Positions 1 through 4,826 of a stretch of DNA of 7,446 nt are shown piece after piece (position 1 is the stretch's first letter; each line of letters begins with the position of its first letter). The stretch is from Pseudomonas sp. GTDB lineage: Bacteria > Pseudomonadota > Gammaproteobacteria > Pseudomonadales > Pseudomonadaceae. The position numbers and the translations under genes were made by a program. A model generated the notes under the pieces. The model was not told where the DNA came from and did not search any database. It saw nothing but the letters and a program-made list of their open reading frames with translations. Location of the stretch: the NCBI GenBank assembly GCA_003527165.1, contig DPSI01000042.1:1-7446 (forward strand), written 5' to 3'.

Positions 1-79
1 CCGGCGAGCAACCCCGCGTCGCCTATCCAGTCCTGCCACCCAGTTCGGCTGACACACCGAAGCCCGAGTGAGCGACTAG

Positions 80-108
80 CAGCTCCTGACGCAACGCGCC
101 GGGAGCTG
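80..108. terminator. weak hairpin downstream of mscL, possible terminator
   Basis: CAGCTCC at 80-86 pairs with GGAGCTG at 102-108 around a 15-nt loop, and an adjacent G-T and A-T pair could extend the stem by two. It lies about 30 nt past the mscL stop codon. Neither strand shows a clear T-run after the stem, so this is only a candidate terminator. The remaining bases 1-137 show no coding signal. Confidence 0.3.
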
Positions 109-137
109 TTATCAGATATCGCTCCTCCGCCAACATC

Positions 138-548
138 TCAGGGCCGGTTTTGCGCCCGTAGCGCATCGCGAATTTCGGTCAGCAGCACTTCCTCCTTGGT
201 CGGAGCCGGCGGGGCTGAAGGCGCCTCTGCCTCCTTGCGCTTGAGATGATTGATGCCCTTGACCGCCAGGAAAATCGCAAAGGCCACGATAGTGAAATCG
301 AATACCGCCTGGATGAAGCGCCCGTAGCTCAGGGTGACGGCCGGCGTATCGCCTACGGCCTGCTTGAGCACGATGGCAAGATCCGAGAAGTCCACCCCGC
401 CAATCAGCAACCCAAGCGGCGGGGTCACCACATCAGCGACGAAAGACGAGACGATCTTGGTGAACGCTGCGCCGACAATGATGCCGACGGCCATATCGAT
501 AACGTTGCCTCGCACGGCGAACGCCTTGAACTCGTTGAGCATGCCCAT
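138..548 (-). CDS. mscL: large-conductance mechanosensitive channel MscL
   Basis: Inner-membrane homopentameric channel that opens under membrane tension to release solutes during hypo-osmotic shock. The 136-residue product equals the length of E. coli MscL. It has the amphipathic N-terminus (about residues 1-13), TM1 with the [10 protein letters not shown] block (13-22), a periplasmic loop with PPLGLLIGG (43-51), TM2 rich in Phe/Ile/Val (about 77-98) and the conserved cytoplasmic helix [15 protein letters not shown] (116-130). The usual gate positions read Met19, Gly22 and Ile23, where E. coli has Leu19, Gly22 and Val23; both are conservative. I chose the ATG at 548 because an AAGGGA Shine-Dalgarno lies 8 nt upstream and the protein then begins at the family N-terminus. 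The in-frame ATG at 611 would add 21 unrelated residues and has no good ribosome site. Divergent from the YdcH-like gene; monocistronic as far as visible. Confidence 0.97.
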   Translation of the reverse strand: MGMLNEFKAFAVRGNVIDMAVGIIVGAAFTKIVSSFVADVVTPPLGLLIGGVDFSDLAIVLKQAVGDTPAVTLSYGRFIQAVFDFTIVAFAIFLAVKGINHLKRKEAEAPSAPPAPTKEEVLLTEIRDALRAQNRP

Positions 549-556
549 CTGTGTTA

Positions 557-562
557 TCCCTT
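557..562 (-). promoter_or_regulatory. mscL ribosome binding site deciding the start
   Basis: AAGGGA on the minus strand, 8 nt before the ATG at 548. It supports the short, family-length MscL over the upstream in-frame ATG at 611. Confidence 0.75.
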
Positions 563-629
563 GGTCAATGAAGGAATTTGCGGCCGGAACATCACCGTAG
601 CGCTCCGACATCCAGCAGCATAGTTGGGT

Positions 630-689
630 TCAAGCCCCGAGCCAGAGAGGCTCGATGATGCGTGGGACGACACGTTGAGCCCGGCTTGA
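630..689. repeat. nested inverted repeats in the mscL/ydcH-like divergent spacer
   Basis: CGAGCC (638-643) pairs with GGCTCG (649-654) across a 5-nt AGAGA loop. Around it, TCAAGCC (630-636) pairs with GGCTTGA (683-689). The nested arrangement sits between the divergent mscL and YdcH-like genes and would lie upstream of, or within, the mscL leader. No T-run follows, so it is not an obvious terminator. It could be an operator, an mRNA leader structure or chance in GC-rich DNA. I could not place convincing -35/-10 boxes for either gene in this 210-bp spacer. Confidence 0.35.
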
Positions 690-758
690 TCCCCGTCAAC
701 AGCAATCGCAGGGTACGACGCTAAGGTACAGTTCCCCCTACCAATCGGGAGCCGCACC

Positions 759-1028
759 ATGCACGTCGAACATCATCCATTTACCAAGGATTTCCCTGAG
801 AAGCGCGAGCAATTTCAGCTGCTGCGCCAGCAAGACCCCGCGTTTGCGCGCAAGGCCGATGAGTATGAGGCCCTGGACAAGCAGATCTGCCGAGTAGAAG
901 ACGGTGTGGAAAGGATCGATAGCGATGCGCTGAGCGCCCTCAAGCTGGAGCGCGTGACACTCAAGGATGCCATCGCCCGCGACCTCAAGCGCGCCAGCGG
1001 CAGCTGCTGCGGTGGGTGCTGCGGCTGA
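759..1028 (+). CDS. YdcH/DUF465-family small protein with Cys-Gly tail
   Basis: Small 89-residue, charged, predominantly helical protein. The N-terminal block HHPFTKDFPE (5-14), then the segment DPAFARKADEYEALDKQICRVEDG (26-49) and the Leu/Lys-rich helix LKLERVTLKDAI (61-72), match the YdcH (DUF465) pattern. This is a short two-helix hairpin of unknown biochemical function. Typical members end at about 70-80 residues. This one continues into a glycine-cysteine tail, SCCGGCCG (82-89), with four cysteines in six residues, which could bind a metal or form disulfides. That role is inference only. Start: ATG at 759, with GGGAG 7 nt upstream. It is divergent from mscL and convergent with the CopD-like gene, so it appears monocistronic. 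The family assignment is fairly sure; the function is unknown. Confidence 0.85.
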   Translation: MHVEHHPFTKDFPEKREQFQLLRQQDPAFARKADEYEALDKQICRVEDGVERIDSDALSALKLERVTLKDAIARDLKRASGSCCGGCCG

Positions 1029-1045
1029 CGTTCAGAAAGTACTAG

Positions 1046-1064
1046 GCCCGCCGCCACGGCGGGC
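1046..1064. terminator. perfect 8-bp GC hairpin between convergent genes
   Basis: GCCCGCCG (1046-1053) and CGGCGGGC (1057-1064) form a perfect stem with a 3-nt CCA loop, 17 nt after the YdcH-like stop codon. It is stable enough to pause polymerase, but no T-tract follows on either strand. It may be a U-less or bidirectional terminator between the convergent genes, or part of the neighbouring palindromic element. Confidence 0.4.
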
Positions 1065-1069
1065 TACGC

Positions 1070-1137
1070 TGTAGGGCCGCATTCATTCGGCTATCGGTTC
1101 ACAAAAGGCCGAACACGTTCGGCTCTATAAACCTACG
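1070..1137. repeat. degenerate REP-like palindromic element
   Basis: Outer arms GTAGG (1071-1075) and CCTAC (1132-1136) enclose an inner near-perfect palindrome, GCCGAAC (1108-1114) / GTTCGGC (1117-1123). A second TTCGGC at 1086-1091 can also pair with the GCCGAA arm, giving alternative folds. From general knowledge, Pseudomonas genomes carry many intergenic palindromes starting GTAGGAGCGAATTCATTCG and ending in a CCTAC arm. The left part here, GTAGGGCCGCATTCATTCGG, resembles these, so I read this as a decayed REP-type copy. Copy number cannot be judged from one window. Confidence 0.5.
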
Positions 1138-1163
1138 ACCAGCCAGGTGCCAGCGCAGGGTTC

Positions 1164-1598
1164 CTAGAACAACCCACCGAACCTGAACCCCGCCCCCACC
1201 CAGACGAACGCCATCGCCGTCAGGGTGATTAGCACGATGTGCACCCCAAGCTGCGGCAAGCGCTGCGCATTCAGCTTGGGAATCAGCGCCAGCCGCGCAT
1301 GCACACCCAGCAGCGCCGTGAAACCCAGCAGTAGCAGTTTGGCCTGTATCAGGTGAGCAATGGGCGAACCATCGAACCATTGCGAATGCGGCAACCACTG
1401 CCCGGCCAGCCAGACACCCGTGACGATCTGCAGCAGCAAAGCCGGGATGCCGACCCGCTCGTAAAGCTGTTCGAACGCGCGCACCGGCTGCACATCACGG
1501 CCGCGCAGCGCACCGGGCAACACGCTGAACAACAGCACCAGATGACCGCCAACCCAGACGCTGGCACCCAGCAGGTGCAGGAACAACACATGGCGCAT
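1164..1598 (-). CDS. CopD-domain integral membrane protein
   Basis: A 144-residue inner-membrane protein with about four hydrophobic segments: residues 4-30, 50-68, 84-106 and 118-138. The N-terminal HLLGASVWVGGHL (8-20), with His8, Trp15, Gly17-Gly18 and His19, is characteristic of the CopD/copper-resistance-D domain. In larger proteins such as CopD this domain is linked to copper transfer across the inner membrane. Further histidines lie within or near membrane segments (82, 100, 120) and could be metal ligands, but single-domain members have no proven function that I know of. ATG 1598 is preceded by AGGAG with 7-nt spacing. Longer in-frame readings upstream run antisense into radA and are not credible. 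Divergent from radA with a 115-bp spacer. No copA/copB/copC neighbour is present, so a copper role here is inference from the domain only. Confidence 0.85.
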   Translation of the reverse strand: MRHVLFLHLLGASVWVGGHLVLLFSVLPGALRGRDVQPVRAFEQLYERVGIPALLLQIVTGVWLAGQWLPHSQWFDGSPIAHLIQAKLLLLGFTALLGVHARLALIPKLNAQRLPQLGVHIVLITLTAMAFVWVGAGFRFGGLF

Positions 1599-1653
1599 GG
1601 CCTGACTCCTGTTCGATTTGTTTACAGTCTGGCTGCTTGCGTGACGCTTGTGG

Positions 1654-1682
1654 CTGATGCCGATCAAGCCAGCCGTTATCAT
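1654..1682 (+). promoter_or_regulatory. candidate sigma70 promoter of radA
   Basis: CTGATG (1654-1659) as a weak -35, a 17-bp spacer, and TATCAT (1677-1682) as a good -10 (5 of 6 to consensus). This would place the transcript start near 1689, about 25 nt before the radA ATG. The -35 matches only three of six bases, so this is tentative. Confidence 0.4.
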
Positions 1683-1703
1683 GCGACTCCATTCATCCGA
1701 CGC

Positions 1704-1707
1704 GGAG
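1704..1707 (+). promoter_or_regulatory. radA ribosome binding site deciding the start
   Basis: GGAG 6 nt before the ATG at 1714. It selects the MAKAKRMYGC start. The in-frame ATG at 1648 would add 22 non-conserved residues and would overlap the candidate promoter. Confidence 0.7.
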
Positions 1708-1713
1708 TTTCTC

Positions 1714-3075
1714 ATGGCCAAGGCCAAGCGCATGTATGGCTGCACCGAATGCGGCTCGACCTTCCCCAAGTGGGCCGGCCAGTGCGGCGACTGCGGTGCC
1801 TGGAACACCTTGGTCGAGACCATCATCGATGGCGCCGCGCCACCCTCGGGCCGTGCTGGTTGGGCCGGTGACCAGGCCAACATCAAGACCTTGGCTGAAG
1901 TGAGCGTCGAGGAAGTCCCGCGATTCTCCACCGCCTCCGGCGAACTGGACCGGGTATTGGGTGGCGGACTGGTGGATGGTTCGGTGGTGCTGATCGGCGG
2001 CGATCCCGGGATCGGCAAGTCGACCATTCTGTTGCAGACCCTGTGCAACGTTGCCCGTCAGTTTCCAGCACTCTACGTCACCGGCGAGGAATCCCAGCAG
2101 CAGGTGGCCATGCGCGCGCGTCGCCTGGATCTGCCGCAGGACAAGCTCAAAGTGATGACCGAAACCTGCATCGAATCGATCATCGCCACCGCACGACTGG
2201 AAAAGCCCAAGGTGATGGTCATCGACTCGATCCAGACCATCTTCACCGAACAGCTGCAATCGGCGCCTGGCGGAGTGGCCCAGGTGCGCGAAAGCGCGGC
2301 CCTGCTGGTGCGCTTCGCCAAGCAGAGCGGCACGGCGATCTTCCTGGTCGGCCACGTCACTAAGGAAGGCGCGCTGGCCGGGCCGCGGGTGCTGGAGCAC
2401 ATGGTAGACACCGTGTTGTATTTCGAAGGCGAATCCGATGGCCGCCTGCGCCTGCTCCGCGCGGTGAAGAATCGCTTCGGCGCGGTCAACGAACTGGGCG
2501 TGTTCGGCATGACCGACAAGGGCCTTAAGGAAGTCACCAACCCTTCAGCGATCTTCCTGACCCGCGCCCAGGAATCGGTGCCCGGCAGCGTGGTCATGGC
2601 CACCTGGGAAGGCACCCGACCGATGCTGGTGGAAGTACAAGCGCTGGTCGACACCAGCCACATGGCCAATCCACGTCGCGTCACCCTGGGCCTGGACCAG
2701 AACCGCCTGGCCATGCTGCTCGCAGTGCTGCATCGCCACGGCGGCATTCCCACCTACGACCAGGACGTGTTCATCAACGTGGTCGGCGGTGTGAAGGTGC
2801 TTGAGACAGCCTCGGACCTGGCGCTGATGGCCGCAGTGATTTCCAGCCTGCGCAACCGACCGCTGGACACGGACCTGCTGGTTTTCGGCGAAGTGGGTCT
2901 ATCCGGTGAGATTCGGCCGGTGCCCAGCGGTCAGGAGCGTCTGAAGGAAGCCGCTAAACACGGCTTCAAGCGCGCCATCGTGCCCAAGGGCAATGCACCG
3001 AAGGAAGCGCCAGCGGGCCTGCAGATCATCGCCGTGACGCGGCTCGAACAGGCGCTGGACGCACTGTTCGAGTAG
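1714..3075 (+). CDS. radA: DNA repair/recombination ATPase RadA (Sms)
   Basis: Cytosolic RecA-like ATPase that processes recombination intermediates (branch migration or a DnaB-like helicase role at D-loops). The 453 residues are full length (E. coli RadA is 460). Domains in order: an N-terminal four-Cys zinc finger at Cys10-Cys13-Cys24-Cys27; a RecA-like ATPase core with Walker A GGDPGIGKST (95-104) and a Walker B strand ending at Asp171 (VMVIDS); the RadA-specific KNRFG motif (252-256); and a C-terminal Lon-protease-like domain (about 275-453). The Lon-like region is structural, and no catalytic Ser-Lys protease dyad was sought or claimed. All key motifs are intact. The start is set by GGAG 6 nt before ATG 1714 and by the conserved N-terminus. 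Divergent from the CopD-like gene and convergent with mapZ, so probably transcribed alone. Confidence 0.98.
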   Translation: MAKAKRMYGCTECGSTFPKWAGQCGDCGAWNTLVETIIDGAAPPSGRAGWAGDQANIKTLAEVSVEEVPRFSTASGELDRVLGGGLVDGSVVLIGGDPGIGKSTILLQTLCNVARQFPALYVTGEESQQQVAMRARRLDLPQDKLKVMTETCIESIIATARLEKPKVMVIDSIQTIFTEQLQSAPGGVAQVRESAALLVRFAKQSGTAIFLVGHVTKEGALAGPRVLEHMVDTVLYFEGESDGRLRLLRAVKNRFGAVNELGVFGMTDKGLKEVTNPSAIFLTRAQESVPGSVVMATWEGTRPMLVEVQALVDTSHMANPRRVTLGLDQNRLAMLLAVLHRHGGIPTYDQDVFINVVGGVKVLETASDLALMAAVISSLRNRPLDTDLLVFGEVGLSGEIRPVPSGQERLKEAAKHGFKRAIVPKGNAPKEAPAGLQIIAVTRLEQALDALFE

Positions 3076-3083
3076 CGCTAGAA

Positions 3084-3099
3084 AGCCGAGCGGACGGCT
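3084..3099 (-). terminator. weak hairpin between radA and mapZ
   Basis: AGCCG (3084-3088) pairs with CGGCT (3095-3099) around a 6-nt loop, extendable by G-T pairs when read on the minus strand, where TTTCT follows. It may serve as the mapZ terminator, about 57 nt past its stop. The stem is only 5 strict pairs, so confidence is low. Confidence 0.3.
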
Positions 3100-3121
3100 C
3101 CATCGACTTGGCGACTCTGCA

Positions 3122-3157
3122 AGCACCCTGACCAGTTGGCGTAGGTGCTCAGCTTTT
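3122..3157 (+). terminator. possible radA terminator with short T-run
   Basis: AGCACC (3122-3127) and GGTGCT (3144-3149) form a 6-bp stem with a 16-nt loop, followed by CAGCTTTT on the plus strand. The T-run overlaps the mapZ stop codon. A large loop and a short T-run make this only a candidate. Confidence 0.3.
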
Positions 3158-3524
3158 AACCTTCGCCGAGCGCAGCCAGCTCTCGCTCAAGCAGCGCTCC
3201 ATCGCCGAGATTCAGCTCGACCAGGCGCCGCAGATGGCTGATCGAATCGACGTCGATGTGTCGGCACACGAAACCGATCAGTTCGCCCTCGGCGTGCATC
3301 ATCTCGACTTTCATGCGCACCTCGGCATCGTCAGACAAGCGAATCCGCGCTTCGAACGGTTGCGTGGGATCGGCGCTCCAGTTCGCCGGGCGGTGGACCA
3401 GCAGTCCTTTCAATGACAAATCGTGCAGCTCGACCGGCCAGCGATCCTGGCCCTGGACAAGCTCCGTTGCGGCGTCGAAGTCGATGCGCTGAAAGCGCCG
3501 ACGGTCGCTGTTGGTGTCACTCAT
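3156..3524 (-). CDS. mapZ: single-domain PilZ c-di-GMP receptor, MapZ-like
   Basis: A 122-residue cytosolic stand-alone PilZ protein. The two c-di-GMP-binding signatures are intact: the RxxxR motif in the N-terminal switch (Arg9-Arg10-Phe-Gln-Arg13) and DxSxxG as DLSLKG (35-40). The C-terminal block SISHLRRLVELNLGD (94-108), followed by LLERELA, closely resembles what I remember of P. aeruginosa PA4608 (MapZ). In that organism MapZ binds the chemoreceptor methyltransferase CheR1 in a c-di-GMP-dependent way and alters receptor methylation and flagellar behaviour. Its position beside radA is the same as in that species, as I recall. I chose ATG 3524 because GGGAG lies 8 nt upstream and the start matches the short N-terminal tail of the family; an upstream in-frame ATG at 3578 adds 18 residues. 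CheR is not in this window, so the partner is inferred. Confidence 0.93.
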   Translation of the reverse strand: MSDTNSDRRRFQRIDFDAATELVQGQDRWPVELHDLSLKGLLVHRPANWSADPTQPFEARIRLSDDAEVRMKVEMMHAEGELIGFVCRHIDVDSISHLRRLVELNLGDGALLERELAALGEG

Positions 3525-3552
3525 CGATTTCACTCCCGATAAATCTTCTTTG

Positions 3553-3558
3553 ACTATA
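3553..3558 (-). promoter_or_regulatory. candidate -10 box for mapZ
   Basis: TATAGT on the minus strand, about 28 nt upstream of the mapZ ATG and inside the 62-bp gap after the methyltransferase-like gene. Five of six bases match the -10 consensus, but no good -35 is found at 16-18 bp. mapZ may instead be co-transcribed with the upstream gene. Confidence 0.3.
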
Positions 3559-3586
3559 GGCCAAGCCCGCCTCGCCAAGGCAGCGA

Positions 3587-4048
3587 TCAGAGCCAGCGCC
3601 GCACGCGGCGCCGGTACGCGCGGTATTGGTCACCGAACAGCCGCGTCAGCAAATGCTCTTCATGAACGATCACGGTGCGCTGCATGCTGGCGATCAGCAA
3701 GGGCAGCAGCAGCCAAGGCCAGAGGCTGGCAAGCAGCAGCGCAATGCCGCAGTAAACGAGCGTATCGGCCAGGTAGATCGGGTTGCGCGAGAAGCGGAAT
3801 GGGCCGCTTTGCAAGAGGCTGCTCGGCTTGCCGTAGGGGTTGAGGGTGGTGTGATGACGAAACATCTCACAGGCCGCCCAGACCATCAGCAGAACACCGA
3901 GGGCAATCAGAACCCAGCCGCTGTAGGTCGCCAGTTCATGAGGCGGCAAATCCAGCGGCACCCACCTGGCCAGCCCCCAGGCGCAGCCGATGAATACCAG
4001 GTAGACCAGCGGTGGCGGCGGGATCGATCCAGCGGAATTGGTGGGCAT
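3587..4048 (-). CDS. isoprenylcysteine methyltransferase-like membrane protein
   Basis: A 153-residue integral membrane protein of the ICMT/phospholipid-methyltransferase-like family (small SAM-dependent membrane methyltransferases). Hydrophobic segments lie at about 13-31, 42-60 and 95-122. The family signature GPFRFSRNPIYLA (82-94) is followed by a C-terminal block with Glu130-Glu131, FGDQY (138-142) and a basic tail (YRRRVRRWL). HHTTLNPYGKP (65-75) fits the segment before the signature. The motifs are those used for SAM binding in the family, so methylation of a membrane-associated substrate is plausible, but bacterial members mostly have unknown substrates. The ATG at 4048 has only a weak Shine-Dalgarno-like GGAT, but no better upstream start exists. 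The stop is 62 bp before mapZ on the same strand, so partial co-transcription is possible; 106 bp separate it from the response regulator upstream. Confidence 0.88.
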   Translation of the reverse strand: MPTNSAGSIPPPPLVYLVFIGCAWGLARWVPLDLPPHELATYSGWVLIALGVLLMVWAACEMFRHHTTLNPYGKPSSLLQSGPFRFSRNPIYLADTLVYCGIALLLASLWPWLLLPLLIASMQRTVIVHEEHLLTRLFGDQYRAYRRRVRRWL

Positions 4049-4086
4049 GGCGCATCCAGACGTGAGAAATGGGCAATCCGGTTAGC

Positions 4087-4103
4087 CGCAGCGCAGCGCT
4101 GCG
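4087..4103. repeat. 7-bp palindromic hairpin in the regulator/methyltransferase spacer
   Basis: CGCAGCG (4087-4093) and CGCTGCG (4097-4103) form a perfect stem with a CAG loop. There is no T-tract on either strand. It lies downstream of the response regulator and upstream of the methyltransferase-like gene; it may slow transcription or bind a regulator, but no function can be assigned. Confidence 0.35.
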
Positions 4104-4116
4104 TGCCGTGAAGCGA

Positions 4117-4153
4117 GGCATTCGAACCGCCTGGTTTGAACGTGAAGAATGCC
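4117..4153 (-). terminator. overlapping inverted repeats after the response regulator gene
   Basis: TTCGAACC (4121-4128) pairs with GGTTTGAA (4133-4140) around a GCCT loop with one G-T pair. A longer, mutually exclusive pairing uses GGCATTC (4117-4123) with GAATGCC (4147-4153). It starts 2 nt after the response-regulator stop codon on the minus strand, where a terminator for the two-component operon would be expected. The sequence after the hairpin is only moderately T-rich (TGCCTCGCTTC), so intrinsic termination is uncertain. Confidence 0.4.
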
Positions 4154-4154
4154 G

Positions 4155-4793
4155 TTAGTGCTGTCCGGGCAGCCAACCGTGGACCATCGCATGCTTCATC
4201 AGGTCCGCTGGCCGATCGATATCGAGCTTGCGGCGAATGCTCAGCCGATGGGTTTCTACCGTCCGCACGCTGATCTGCAGGGCGCGCGCCATGGTCTTGT
4301 TGTTATGCCCCTGAGCCAACATCAGCAACACCTCTCGTTCGCGTGGGGTCAATTCGCGCTCCTCGGCACCGCGGCTGGCCAGCTTCTCGGCAACTCCACT
4401 GCTGTAGTAGGTGCCGCCAGCTGCAATTGCCTCGATGGCAAGGATGATCTCCCGCGACGGTGCGTCCTTCAGCACATAACCGCAAGCGCCGACCTTCACC
4501 GAGGTGTTCACGTATTCCTGATTGTCGTACATGCTCAGCATCAGCACCCGGATATCAGGAAAAGCTTTGCGCAGCGATTGGGTCAGTTCGAGTCCGTTGA
4601 TATCTTTTAGACCGATGTCCATCAGCACCACGTCCGCCGGCACGCGACCAAGCAGCTCGAAGGCTTCGGCGCCGCTGCCAGCTTCGCCGACCACGTCCAG
4701 TTCGGGTACGGCCATCAGCAACGCGCGGATGCCGTCCCGAACCAAGGCATGGTCGTCGATCAGTACCACCTTGATGCAAACTTGCGGATTCAT
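4155..4793 (-). CDS. NarL/LuxR-family response regulator
   Basis: A 212-residue DNA-binding response regulator of the NarL/FixJ class. The receiver domain (about 6-123) has acidic residues Asp13-Asp14, the phosphoacceptor Asp59 (in VVLMDIG), Ser87 in the switch position and Lys109 in the YVLKDAP motif. A linker leads to a LuxR-type helix-turn-helix (about 147-209) beginning ELTPREREVLLMLAQG, with the recognition region SVRTVETHRLSIRRKL (175-190). All phosphorylation residues are present, so it should be controlled by phosphotransfer. It follows the kinase gene by 33 bp on the same strand, and the pair almost certainly forms an operon and a cognate pair. AGAGG lies 8 nt before ATG 4793. Target genes are not evident. 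I do not recognise it as a named regulator. Confidence 0.95.
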   Translation of the reverse strand: MNPQVCIKVVLIDDHALVRDGIRALLMAVPELDVVGEAGSGAEAFELLGRVPADVVLMDIGLKDINGLELTQSLRKAFPDIRVLMLSMYDNQEYVNTSVKVGACGYVLKDAPSREIILAIEAIAAGGTYYSSGVAEKLASRGAEERELTPREREVLLMLAQGHNNKTMARALQISVRTVETHRLSIRRKLDIDRPADLMKHAMVHGWLPGQH

Positions 4794-4826
4794 TGAGCGA
4801 GCCTCTTATTATTAGAGAGTCCAATG

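Noticed and set aside
246..623. Plus-strand frame opposite mscL
   Set aside because: Antisense to an intact, full-length MscL, with no recognisable features.
1599..2048. Upstream extension of the CopD-like gene to 294 residues
   Set aside because: The extra 150 residues are antisense to radA and its promoter and are not membrane-like. The ATG at 1598 has a good AGGAG site and begins at the family N-terminus.
1693..2400. Long minus-strand open frame (235 aa) inside radA
   Set aside because: It lies wholly antisense to the well-supported radA gene and has no recognisable domain. High-GC codon use routinely produces such shadow frames.
2073..2753. Second long minus-strand frame (226 aa) inside radA
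   Set aside because: Ser/Arg-rich low-information translation, antisense to conserved RadA motifs; a frame shadow.
3587..4048. Functional link between the ICMT-like protein and MapZ, by analogy with CheR methylation
   Set aside because: The ICMT-like family is a membrane methyltransferase unrelated to CheR. Adjacency with a 62-bp gap is not evidence of a shared pathway.
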